DNA of 24,513 nt from JBEKJU01 sp050011095 (GTDB lineage: Bacteria; Desulfobacterota; Syntrophorhabdia; Syntrophorhabdales; WCHB1-27). Below the pieces are notes generated by a model. The model saw nothing but the letters and a program-made list of their open reading frames with translations. It did not search any database and was not told where the DNA came from. Positions 6,830 to 15,039 of the stretch are shown here, piece after piece. The stretch is taken from the NCBI GenBank assembly GCA_050011095.1, contig JBEKJU010000057.1, forward strand, positions 1-24,513, given 5' to 3'. Each line of letters begins with the position of its first letter. Position 1 is the stretch's first letter. The position numbers and the translations under genes were made by a program.

Positions 6830-9154
6830 ATGGTAAGGCTGACGATAGACGGAAAACCGGTCGAGACGAACGATGGGCGGACGATCCTGGAGGCGGCGCG
6901 CGAGAACGGGATCTATATCCCCACCCTCTGCTGGCACGCGAACCTCCTCTCTATCGGCTCCTGCCGCATCTGCCTCGTCGAGGTGGAGGGCTACGCGAAC
7001 CCCATGGTCTCGTGCCAGACGGCGGCGCAGGAGGGCATGGCCGTGCGCACGAGGTCCGAGCGCATCTTCAGGATGAGGCGGGATTACCTGAAGCTCATCC
7101 TCGCCTACCACCCCCTTGACTGCCCCGTCTGCGACGCGGGCGGCGAGTGCGACCTCCAGGACCTCGTCTTCGAGCACGGGATCGAGCGGGCCGATTTTTC
7201 GGTCGAGAGAAAGGAGCGCATCGAGGGCTACGCCACGCCCCTCATCAAATACTTCGAGAACCGGTGCGTCCTCTGCCTCCGCTGCATCCACGCGTGCAGG
7301 GAGATATCGGGAAGGGGCGTCCTCGACATCGTGGGCGCGGGGATAGACGCGAGGATGGCCCCCACGAACGCCGGGAACTGCATCTCCTGCGGCGAGTGTC
7401 TCTTTGTCTGCCCCGTGGGCGCCCTCACGGAGAACGTGAGCCCGATCAAGGCGAGGCCGTGGCAGGTGGAGCGCCATTACACGACGTGCCCCCACTGCGG
7501 CTTCGGCTGCACGTTCGCCCTGGACGTCTTCGAGGACAGGTACGTGACGGACGTGATCCAGGACATCGCGAATCCCCCGAACCGGGGCTCCCTCTGCATC
7601 ATGGGCAGGTTCGGCTGTGACTTCGTGAACCACGAGGCGCGCCTGATGAAGGCGACCACGCGAGGGGGCAATTTGGGCCTCGACGTCGAGGAGGCCGCGG
7701 CGGCCGCGCTGGAGCGTCTCGTGAGGCTCGACGCCGAGGGGAAGACAATCGGCTTCGTCGTCTCCCCGAGGGCCACGAACGAAGAGATCTTCCTGGTGAG
7801 CCAGATCGCGGGGTGCTTCAAGAAATCGTCCATCGCCACCACAGGGGCCTACCACACGGGGAGGGCGCGCGACGCCCTCGGCCGGGCGGGGCTCCCTTAC
7901 GCGTACGCGTACGGGCGGCTTCTCGACGCGGACATCATCATCGTTGCCGGGGCGGACCTCCTTTCGAACAACCACGTCCTCGGCGACAAGGTGCGCGACG
8001 CCTGCAAGCTGAAAGGCGCCCGCATCATCGTGATCGATCCCGCGCCGACCGCCCTCACCCCCATCGCGGATGCCCACCTGAAAATCATGCCGGGCCGGGA
8101 CGCGGCCCTCTTCAGGGCGCTTTCCGCCCGTCTCGTCGCCACGAAGGACGGCGGAGCCCCGCAAATCGATCTCGCGGCCGCATGCAAGGAAGCGGGCCTC
8201 ACGGAGGCCGATTTCGAGCGGGCCTTCCGCCTGATCGCGAGATCGGAGACAATCGCCGTCATCTTCGGATCGGGCGTGAGCGCATCCGGCGAGAGCACGG
8301 ACGCCCTCATCGCCTTTTGCGTTGCCGCCGGCATCGGCGATAAGGGTCTCATCATGCCCGTGGCGCGGGCGGCGAACGCCGTGGGCGCCTGCTTTCTGAT
8401 CGGAGGCGGGATCGCCCCCCACGATGTCATATCCGACCCTGATGTGGCCGGCCTTGTCCTCTATGAAGACGACCCCTTCCACTATATGGCGGCCGGGCCG
8501 CTCGGCGCAGCGCTCGCGGCGAAGGAGTTCGTCCTCGCGGCCGATGCCCTGCCCACGCGCGTCATGGACCACGCGGACCTCGTCGTGCCGACGGGCGTCT
8601 TCGCCGGGAAGGAGGGGACGTTCTTCGCGGGGGACGGCGCGATCAGGCACCTTTCGAAGGCCATGGACTGTAAGGGCGGCAAGAGCTATGGGGGCTTCGC
8701 GTTCCTTTCGGCCCTCCTCGCCGGGCTCAAAGGCCCCGTATTCCGGCTGCCCCACGAGGTGACCGCCCTCATGAGGCAAAAGGGACTCGTCCGCACCGGG
8801 AACGGCAGGGAAGAGATAGGGGCAGAGGGCAGCCGGGCGGCAGGGCCGAAGGCGGCCGCCCGGACAGGACCGGCCGCGAACGGCGGGCCGACCCCATCAG
8901 AAGATCCCGGCTATCCCGTCTCGTCGGACAAGCTCAATATGTGCGCGGAGGACGCGGCTGCCGCGGGCCTCGCCGAGGGCGACGTAGTCGACGTCCGGTC
9001 GAAGGGCGGCTCCCTCAAAAAGGCCCTCTCCATAAAGGAGGGTCTGAGGCGGGGTGTCCTCGAATATATCGTCTTCAGGGACCGGCCGGAACTGACGGGC
9101 CTCATGGAGACGCCCGCGCAGAAATGGATAGAGGTAACGGTGGACAAGGGGTGA
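6830..9154 (+). CDS. nuoG: NADH-quinone oxidoreductase subunit G (NuoG/SfrA-like)
   Basis: Large Fe-S subunit of the peripheral arm that carries electrons from the F-type subunit to NuoI. Of 774 residues, 1-75 form a 2Fe-2S ferredoxin domain (Cys34, 45, 48, 62). The His-ligated cluster site is H94, C98, C101, C107 (HPLDCPVC, then GGEC). Two ferredoxin-type clusters follow: C146/149/152/156 and C184/187/190/194. A further 4Fe-4S site at C220/223/227 and C256 matches the N7 site that many NuoG proteins have lost. The remainder is a molybdopterin-oxidoreductase-like fold, with an Ala/Gly-rich linker near 660-695 before the last domain. The ATG at 6830 has AGGG upstream; a GTG at 6815 overlapping the previous stop is a possible alternative. 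Confidence 0.92.
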   Translation: MVRLTIDGKPVETNDGRTILEAARENGIYIPTLCWHANLLSIGSCRICLVEVEGYANPMVSCQTAAQEGMAVRTRSERIFRMRRDYLKLILAYHPLDCPVCDAGGECDLQDLVFEHGIERADFSVERKERIEGYATPLIKYFENRCVLCLRCIHACREISGRGVLDIVGAGIDARMAPTNAGNCISCGECLFVCPVGALTENVSPIKARPWQVERHYTTCPHCGFGCTFALDVFEDRYVTDVIQDIANPPNRGSLCIMGRFGCDFVNHEARLMKATTRGGNLGLDVEEAAAAALERLVRLDAEGKTIGFVVSPRATNEEIFLVSQIAGCFKKSSIATTGAYHTGRARDALGRAGLPYAYAYGRLLDADIIIVAGADLLSNNHVLGDKVRDACKLKGARIIVIDPAPTALTPIADAHLKIMPGRDAALFRALSARLVATKDGGAPQIDLAAACKEAGLTEADFERAFRLIARSETIAVIFGSGVSASGESTDALIAFCVAAGIGDKGLIMPVARAANAVGACFLIGGGIAPHDVISDPDVAGLVLYEDDPFHYMAAGPLGAALAAKEFVLAADALPTRVMDHADLVVPTGVFAGKEGTFFAGDGAIRHLSKAMDCKGGKSYGGFAFLSALLAGLKGPVFRLPHEVTALMRQKGLVRTGNGREEIGAEGSRAAGPKAAARTGPAANGGPTPSEDPGYPVSSDKLNMCAEDAAAAGLAEGDVVDVRSKGGSLKKALSIKEGLRRGVLEYIVFRDRPELTGLMETPAQKWIEVTVDKG

Positions 9155-9155
9155 G

Positions 9156-10163
9156 ATGGTGAATAATACCCTTTTCTTTGTCATAGAAGCTGTCGTCAAG
9201 AACCTCGTCGTCATCACGGTCCTCATGCTCTTCGTTGCCTACCTGACGCTCGCGGAGAGGAAGGTCCTCGGCCGGCTCCAGATACGCTTCGGGCCGAACA
9301 GGGTCGGCCCCTACGGCCTCCTCCAGCCCATCGCGGACGGCATCAAGTCGTTCACGAAGGAGGATATCGTACCGGCGAACGCGGACAAGCCCCTCTTTGT
9401 CATGGCGCCCATGATCGCGCTCTTCGCGGCGCTCTGCATCTTCGCGGTGATCCCCTTCGGCGGGACAATCCACCTCTTCGGCAGGCCCATCAAGCTCGTG
9501 ATCGGCGACATCGACACGGGGCTCCTCTATGCGTTCGCCTTCGCCACACTGGGCGAATACGGCATCGTCCTGGGCGGCTGGTCGTCGGGCAACAAGTACG
9601 GCGTCCTCGGGAGCCTCCGGGCGGCGGCGCAGATGATCAGCTACGAGGTCTCCCTGGGCCTCATCGTGATGGGCGCCATCATCCTCGCGGGCTCGCTCAG
9701 GCTCACGGACATTGTCGAGGCGCAGCGCCACATGTGGTTCGTAGTCTATCAGCCCTTCGCCTTTGTCCTCTACCTCGTGGCGGGCCTCGCGGAGATAAAC
9801 AGGACGCCCTTCGACATGCCGGAGGCGGAGAGCGAGCTTGCCTGCGGCTTCAACATCGAATACAGCAGCATGAAATTCGCCCTTTTCTTCATGGCGGAGT
9901 ATGCCCACATGGTGGCCGTCGCGGCCCTCGCGACGACGCTCTTTCTGGGCGGCTGGCTCGGACCCTTCAGCTCCTCGGTCCCCGGCCTCGGGCCGCTCTG
10001 GTTCTTCATCAAGGTGTGCGTCCTCTGTTTCTTCTTCATCTGGGAGAGGGGAACCTTTCCACGGCTCAGGTATGACCAGATAATGCAGTTCGGCTGGAAG
10101 GTGCTCTTCCCGATCGCCCTCGCGAACCTGGTAGTCACGGCGCTCGTGGTGGCGCTGAGGTAG
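9156..10163 (+). CDS. nuoH: NADH-quinone oxidoreductase subunit H
   Basis: Membrane subunit that links the peripheral arm to the proton-pumping arm and forms the mouth of the quinone tunnel. The 335 residues are typical length, with about eight hydrophobic segments. Family signatures: LAERKVLGRLQIRFGPNRVGP near residue 30-50, the GLLQPIADGIKSFTKED loop, the acidic loop INRTPFDMPEAESELACGFN near 210-230, and ERGTFPRLRYDQIM near the C-terminus. It begins one base after the nuoG stop, so coupling is likely. Confidence 0.95.
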   Translation: MVNNTLFFVIEAVVKNLVVITVLMLFVAYLTLAERKVLGRLQIRFGPNRVGPYGLLQPIADGIKSFTKEDIVPANADKPLFVMAPMIALFAALCIFAVIPFGGTIHLFGRPIKLVIGDIDTGLLYAFAFATLGEYGIVLGGWSSGNKYGVLGSLRAAAQMISYEVSLGLIVMGAIILAGSLRLTDIVEAQRHMWFVVYQPFAFVLYLVAGLAEINRTPFDMPEAESELACGFNIEYSSMKFALFFMAEYAHMVAVAALATTLFLGGWLGPFSSSVPGLGPLWFFIKVCVLCFFFIWERGTFPRLRYDQIMQFGWKVLFPIALANLVVTALVVALR

Positions 10164-10172
10164 ATATAGCGT

Positions 10173-10589
10173 ATGATTATATTACCCCTTCTGAAAGGTC
10201 TCCGTCTGACGCTGGCGCGGTTCTTCTCGCGTCCCATCACGGTCCAGTACCCGGAGGAGAAGCGCACCCCCCCGCCCAGGTGGAGGGGCATCCACTATTT
10301 CCGGAAGGACGCATCGGGTGACACGACGTGCGTCGCCTGCGGCCTCTGCGTGGCCGTCTGCCCGTCCCGCTGCATCACGTTAGAGATCGGCGAGCGCGAA
10401 AACGGACAAAGGTACCCGAGACACTACGAGATAGACGAGCTTCGCTGCATCTTCTGCGGGTACTGCCAGGAGGCGTGCCCCGTGAACGCCATCAAGCTCG
10501 GGGGCGGCTTCGAGTACGTAAAGTACGCAAGGTCCGATTTCATCCTCACGACGGAGAAGCTTCTTGCCATGTACGAGGAAAAGGAATGA
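10173..10589 (+). CDS. nuoI: NADH-quinone oxidoreductase subunit I (two 4Fe-4S clusters)
   Basis: Ferredoxin-like subunit carrying clusters N6a and N6b, passing electrons from NuoG to NuoB. The 138 residues contain two classic motifs, CVACGLCVAVCP with Cys53/56/59/63 and CIFCGYCQEACP with Cys92/95/98/102. The N-terminal LLKGLRLTLARFF helix is the amphipathic membrane-surface segment of the family. The protein is a compact version of NuoI. A GAGGT motif precedes the start by about ten bases, nine bases after nuoH ends, and its stop overlaps the nuoJ start (ATGA). Confidence 0.94.
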   Translation: MIILPLLKGLRLTLARFFSRPITVQYPEEKRTPPPRWRGIHYFRKDASGDTTCVACGLCVAVCPSRCITLEIGERENGQRYPRHYEIDELRCIFCGYCQEACPVNAIKLGGGFEYVKYARSDFILTTEKLLAMYEEKE

Positions 10590-11119
10590 GCGCCCTCGGT
10601 TTTGTCAATCCGCTGTTCCAGTGGGTCGTCTTTCTCGCCTCGGCCCTGGTCGCGCTCTTTTCCTCCGTCATGATGGTGACGAGGAAAAACCCGATCCACT
10701 CCGCCCTCTGGCTGATCGTCGCCTTCTTCTCGCTGGCCGTCATCTACATGACGCTTTCCGCCCAGTTCATCGCCGTGGCCCAGGTGATCGTTTACGCGGG
10801 CGCCATCATCATGCTCATCATATTCGTCATCATGCTCATCCACCTGGAGACGGAAGTCGCTCAAAGGCACAGGCTGTCGGGGGCAAAGATCATCGGGGGC
10901 TTCATCACGGCAATCCTCTTCCTTGAAGTCCTGGCGGCCGTCCTCTCCTTCGGCGGCCTGACGGGAGGGGCTATCCTCGTGAACGCGCAGGCGGGCAGCG
11001 TGGAGACCGTGGGCGCCTTCCTCTACGGCAAGTACCTTTTTCCCTTCGAGATAGCCTCGATCCTGCTTCTGATCGGCATCGTCGGGGCCGTCGTCCTCGC
11101 GCGGCGAACAAAGGATTAG
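10586..11119 (+). CDS. nuoJ: NADH-quinone oxidoreductase subunit J
   Basis: Membrane subunit of the proton-pumping arm next to NuoA and NuoK. The start at 10586 overlaps the nuoI stop and gives 177 residues with about five hydrophobic helices. The conserved helix-3 stretch AVAQVIVYAGAIIMLIIFV (about 63-81), with its tyrosine and glycine, is the family hallmark and the site of the pi-bulge in known structures. The preceding loop RKNPIHSALWLIV is also typical. Frames upstream of this ATG in the same register run through nuoI and are ignored. Confidence 0.93.
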   Translation: MSALGFVNPLFQWVVFLASALVALFSSVMMVTRKNPIHSALWLIVAFFSLAVIYMTLSAQFIAVAQVIVYAGAIIMLIIFVIMLIHLETEVAQRHRLSGAKIIGGFITAILFLEVLAAVLSFGGLTGGAILVNAQAGSVETVGAFLYGKYLFPFEIASILLLIGIVGAVVLARRTKD

Positions 11120-11127
11120 GAGACATC

Positions 11128-11442
11128 ATGCTGCTGCACGGCATACCAACGAGTACCTATTTCGCGCTCTCCGGGGCGCTTTTCACGATCGGCGCCATCG
11201 GCGTCATCACCAGGCGGAACGCCATCATCGTCTTCATGTGCATCGAGCTTATGCTGAACGGCGTCAACCTGGCCTTCATAGCCGCGGGAAACGTGCTCAA
11301 TTCCGTGGACGGCATGATCTTCGTTTTTTTCATCATGACGGTGGCGGCCGCCGAGGCGGCCATCGGACTCGCCATATTCGTGCTCCTTTTCAGGCAGAAG
11401 GGGACCATCAACGTGGACGAGATCAACCTGCTCAAGGGATAG
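11128..11442 (+). CDS. nuoK: NADH-quinone oxidoreductase subunit K
   Basis: Small antiporter-related (MrpC-like) membrane subunit. The 104 residues span three helices. The two membrane glutamates needed for proton transfer in this family are present as Glu40 (IELMLNGVNLAF) and Glu76 (AAAEAAIGLAI). The AGGAGA ribosome site at 11117-11122 overlaps the end of nuoJ and gives ideal spacing to the ATG. Normal length and no odd features. Confidence 0.95.
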   Translation: MLLHGIPTSTYFALSGALFTIGAIGVITRRNAIIVFMCIELMLNGVNLAFIAAGNVLNSVDGMIFVFFIMTVAAAEAAIGLAIFVLLFRQKGTINVDEINLLKG

Positions 11443-11444
11443 TG

Positions 11445-13424
11445 ATGGCTCAGTATATCTGGCTCATTCCGGTATTTCCCGCGCTCGGGTTCCTGGTGAA
11501 CGGCTTTTTCGGGCGTAAGCTCCCGAGGACCCTCGTAGCCTGGATCGCCTGTCTCGCGCTTTTCGCCTCCTTCGTCGCATCGGTGCTCGTCTTCATGGAG
11601 TTTTTGAGGCTCCCCCCCGAGGCGAGGCTCTTCGAGATGAACATCTATGACTGGATCGTCTCCGGGGAGTTCACGGCGAAGGTCGGCTTCCGGATCGATG
11701 TGCTCTCCATCGTAATGTGCCTCATCGTCTCCGGCGTCGGCTTCCTCATCCATGTCTATTCGGCGGGCTACATGCACGACGATGAGGGCTTCGCCCGGTA
11801 TTTCACGTATCTCAACCTCTTCGTCTTCATGATGCTCACCCTGGTGACGGCGAACAACCTCCTCCTCATGTTCGTGGGCTGGGAGGGGGTCGGCCTCTGC
11901 TCCTATCTTCTCATCGGCTTCTGGTACAAGAAGGACAGCGCGGCGAACGCGGGGAAGAAGGCCTTCATCGTCAACAGGATAGGGGACTACGGCTTCCTCC
12001 TCGGCATCTTCCTCCTCCTCGTGACGCTCGGCGCGCACGGCGTCTGGACGCTCAACTTCGGCGAGATCGAGCGAAACGCCCACCTTATCGGCGGCGCCGC
12101 GGCGACGCTCATCACCCTCTTCTTCTTCATAGGGGCGACGGGAAAATCGGCTCAGCTTCCCATTTATGTCTGGCTCCCCGACGCCATGGAGGGCCCGACG
12201 CCCGTAAGCTCCCTCATCCACGCGGCCACCATGGTCACGGCGGGCGTCTACATGATCGCCCGGCTCAACTTCCTCTATGTCATGGCCCCGACGACCATGT
12301 TCATCGTCACCTGCGTCGGCGTGCTCACGGCGATCTTCGCAGCGACCATCGGGTGCGCCCAGTACGACATCAAGAGGGTCCTCGCCTACTCGACGGTGAG
12401 CCAGCTCGGCTACATGTTCGTGGGCGTGGGCGCGGGCGCCTTCGCGGCCGGCATATTCCACCTCATGACCCATGCCTTCTTCAAGGGGCTCCTCTTCCTC
12501 GGCGCGGGCAGCGTCATGCACGCCATGAGCGGCGAGCTTGACATGCGGAAGATGGGGGGCCTGAAAAAACGCATCCCCATCACATACTGGACGTTCCTCG
12601 CGGGGTGCATCGCCATCTCCGGCGTGCCGGGCTTCTCCGGCTTCTTCAGCAAGGACGAGATCATGTGGCGGGTCTTCGCGAACTACAACGGAAACCTCGT
12701 CTTCTGGGGCCTCGGCGCGGTGACGGCCGGCCTCACCGCCTTCTACATGTTCAGGATGTTCTTCACGACCTTCCACGGCAAGAGCAGGGCGTCCGAGGAG
12801 GTGCTCCACCACGTCCACGAGTCCCCGCGCGTCATGACGATACCGCTGATGATCCTCGCGGTCCTCTCCGTCGTGGGCGGCTGGGTGGGCGTGCCCCACA
12901 TACTCGGCGGGTCGAACAGGTTCGAGCAGTGGATGGAGCCCGTCTTCGGCCACGCCAAGGAGGCGGCCTCCCCCGCGCTCGACCTCGTTGGCCGCGCCCA
13001 GGCCGCAAGCGGCTTAGATGCCCATGCGTTATCGGCCGAGGGCATGCTCATGATGGCGGCCGTCATCATCGCCTTCGCCGGGATCTTCGTTGCCTACTAT
13101 ATGTACGTGGCCCACCCCGACCTCCCCGCGAAATTCGTGCGGGCCTTCCCCGGCGTCTTCAGGGCGGCGAACCGGAAATACTACGTGGATGAGCTATATC
13201 AGGCGGTCTTCGTGAATGGGCTCTTCGCCCTCGGGCGCTTTTGCAAGAGGGTGATCGACGAGACGCTCATCGACGGCACGGTCAACGGGCTCGCGTGGCT
13301 CGTGCGCGGCATCGGCAGCCTCATCAGGCTCCTCCAGTCGGGCTATGTCCAGGGCTACGCCTTCGGCATGATCCTGGGGGCCATCGCCGTGGTCGGCTAT
13401 CTCATCATCAAGGTTATCATGTAG
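11445..13424 (+). CDS. nuoL: NADH-quinone oxidoreductase subunit L
   Basis: Largest proton-pumping, Mrp-antiporter-like subunit at the distal end of the membrane arm. The 659 residues are standard. Catalytic positions are visible: Glu147 in the FVGWEGVGLCSYLLIGFWY helix, Lys234 in GATGKSAQLPIYVWLPDAMEGPTPVS, and Asp/Glu residues after it. The C-terminus (from about residue 520) contains the extra helices and the long lateral-helix region ending in an anchoring segment (GMILGAIAVVGYLIIKVIM). Start at 11445 is two bases after the nuoK stop; an upstream in-frame ATG at 11238 lies inside nuoK and is rejected. Confidence 0.95.
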   Translation: MAQYIWLIPVFPALGFLVNGFFGRKLPRTLVAWIACLALFASFVASVLVFMEFLRLPPEARLFEMNIYDWIVSGEFTAKVGFRIDVLSIVMCLIVSGVGFLIHVYSAGYMHDDEGFARYFTYLNLFVFMMLTLVTANNLLLMFVGWEGVGLCSYLLIGFWYKKDSAANAGKKAFIVNRIGDYGFLLGIFLLLVTLGAHGVWTLNFGEIERNAHLIGGAAATLITLFFFIGATGKSAQLPIYVWLPDAMEGPTPVSSLIHAATMVTAGVYMIARLNFLYVMAPTTMFIVTCVGVLTAIFAATIGCAQYDIKRVLAYSTVSQLGYMFVGVGAGAFAAGIFHLMTHAFFKGLLFLGAGSVMHAMSGELDMRKMGGLKKRIPITYWTFLAGCIAISGVPGFSGFFSKDEIMWRVFANYNGNLVFWGLGAVTAGLTAFYMFRMFFTTFHGKSRASEEVLHHVHESPRVMTIPLMILAVLSVVGGWVGVPHILGGSNRFEQWMEPVFGHAKEAASPALDLVGRAQAASGLDAHALSAEGMLMMAAVIIAFAGIFVAYYMYVAHPDLPAKFVRAFPGVFRAANRKYYVDELYQAVFVNGLFALGRFCKRVIDETLIDGTVNGLAWLVRGIGSLIRLLQSGYVQGYAFGMILGAIAVVGYLIIKVIM

Positions 13425-13430
13425 GTTGCC

Positions 13431-15032
13431 ATGAACCAGCTATCCTTTCCCATACTCAGCACAGTGATCTTCGTCCCGCTCCTCGGCGCGGTGATGCTCC
13501 TCTTCGTGAACAGGCGTCACGAGCTTTTCATCAAGTCCTTCACCCTCGCCTTCACCCTCGCCGAGTTCGCCATCTCCCTTCCCCTCTTTTTCCGCTTCGA
13601 CGAGCACGCCACGGGCATGCAGTTCGTCGAGCGGGCGGCGTGGTTCCCCGAATGGGGCATGAGCTATTTCCTCGGCATCGACGGCATCAGCCTGCTGCTC
13701 GTGCTCCTCACGACGTTCCTGACGATCCTCTGCGTCCTCATCTCGTGGAGGGCCATCGAGACGAGGGTGAAGGAGTACTTCGTCACCTTCCTCTTTCTGG
13801 AGACGGCCATGATCGGGACGCTCTGCGCCCTCGATCTCATCCTCTTCTATGTCTTCTGGGAGCTGATGCTCATCCCCATGTACCTCCTCATCGGCATATG
13901 GGGCGGCCCGAGGCGGATTTACGCGGCCATCAAGTTCTTTCTCTTCACCATGGTCGGGAGCGTCCTCATGCTCCTGGCCATCTTCGTCCTCTATTTCGAG
14001 TACGCGAAGCAGGCGGGCGTCCCGACGTTCAGCGTCCTCGACCTCTACCACGCGAACATCCCCGTCGGCCTCCAGTACTGGCTCTTCGGGGCCTTTGCCC
14101 TCTCCTTCGCGATCAAGGTCCCCATGTTCCCCGTCCACACGTGGCTCCCTGACGCGCACACCGAGGCGCCCACCGCGGGGTCCGTCATCCTCGCGGGCGT
14201 CCTTTTGAAGATGGGGACATACGGGTTTTTGCGCTTCGCCATCCCCCTCTTCCCGAAGGCCGCCTTCGACGCGATCCCCCTTATCTCGATCCTCGCGATC
14301 ATCGGCATCATCTACGGCGCCATCGTGAGCATGATGCAGCCAGACTTAAAGAGGCTGATCGCCTTTTCGAGCGTGAGCCATCTGGGCTACGTGATGCTCG
14401 GCATGTTCGCCTTCAACATGCAGGGCCTCCAGGGGAGCATCTACCAGATGCTCAACCACGGCGTGAGCACGGGCGGTCTCTTCCTTCTCGTGGGCATGGT
14501 CTACGAGAGGCGCCACACCCGGATGATCTCCGATTTCGGGGGCCTTTCCGCCTCCATGCCGATCTTCGCTGTCTTTTTCATGATCGTCACCCTCTCGTCG
14601 ATCGCCCTGCCGGGCACGAACGGCTTCGTGGGCGAATTCCTGATACTCCTCGGGGCCTTCAGGTCGGTCAAGCTTTACGGCATCCTCGCCACGGCGGGCG
14701 TCGTGCTCGGGGCCGTCTACATGCTCTGGATGTTCCAGAGGGTCATGTTCGGCGAGATAACGCGCGAGGAGAACGGGAAGGTCAAGGACCTCGGCGGAAG
14801 GGAGATCCTCATCCTCTGCTGCGTGGTCTTCTTTATCGTCCTCATGGGCGTCTACCCGAAGATGTTCTTCAAGAAGATGGATACATCCGTCGAGGGGTTC
14901 CTGAACTTCGTGAAGGAGAGAAACGCGTACTACCAGACCGTGGAGGGCAGCGCCGCGCGCGCGGACGCCCCCTGCTGCCGGTCGGGCGCCGATGCCGCGG
15001 GCACCCGGCCGCATCAGGCCCTGGGGCGATAG
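13431..15032 (+). CDS. nuoM: NADH-quinone oxidoreductase subunit M
   Basis: Second antiporter-like proton-pumping subunit. Of 533 residues, the core has about 14 helices with Glu144 (VFWELMLIPMYLLIG) and Lys229 (FAIKVPMFPVHTWLPDAHTEAPT), exactly the positions expected in the family. The SYHLGY-like motif appears as SVSHLGYVMLG near 318-328. After the last helix the protein carries a hydrophilic Ala/Arg/Gly-rich tail of roughly 28 residues with a Cys-Cys pair (residues about 505-533), not part of the conserved fold. It starts six bases after nuoL. Confidence 0.95.
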   Translation: MNQLSFPILSTVIFVPLLGAVMLLFVNRRHELFIKSFTLAFTLAEFAISLPLFFRFDEHATGMQFVERAAWFPEWGMSYFLGIDGISLLLVLLTTFLTILCVLISWRAIETRVKEYFVTFLFLETAMIGTLCALDLILFYVFWELMLIPMYLLIGIWGGPRRIYAAIKFFLFTMVGSVLMLLAIFVLYFEYAKQAGVPTFSVLDLYHANIPVGLQYWLFGAFALSFAIKVPMFPVHTWLPDAHTEAPTAGSVILAGVLLKMGTYGFLRFAIPLFPKAAFDAIPLISILAIIGIIYGAIVSMMQPDLKRLIAFSSVSHLGYVMLGMFAFNMQGLQGSIYQMLNHGVSTGGLFLLVGMVYERRHTRMISDFGGLSASMPIFAVFFMIVTLSSIALPGTNGFVGEFLILLGAFRSVKLYGILATAGVVLGAVYMLWMFQRVMFGEITREENGKVKDLGGREILILCCVVFFIVLMGVYPKMFFKKMDTSVEGFLNFVKERNAYYQTVEGSAARADAPCCRSGADAAGTRPHQALGR

Positions 15033-15035
15033 AGG
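15032..15035 (+). promoter_or_regulatory. Ribosome binding site deciding the nuoN start
   Basis: GAGG sits on the nuoM stop codon. Four ATG codons follow in frame (15040, 15043, 15049, 15052). Spacing is 4 bases to 15040 and 7 to 15043, so either of the first two is the true start; they differ by a single Met. Confidence 0.5.
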
Positions 15036-15039
15036 TTTA

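Noticed and set aside
6635..8779. Long minus-strand open frame (714 codons) opposite nuoG
   Set aside because: It is antisense to a gene with unmistakable Fe-S motifs; long mirror frames are expected where third codon positions are almost all G or C. The translation is rich in Arg, Glu, His and Gly with no family motif.
11157..12953. Minus-strand open frame (598 codons) opposite nuoK/nuoL
   Set aside because: Same GC-bias mirror effect; composition is dominated by Glu, His, Asp and Arg, and the sense strand encodes conserved subunits.
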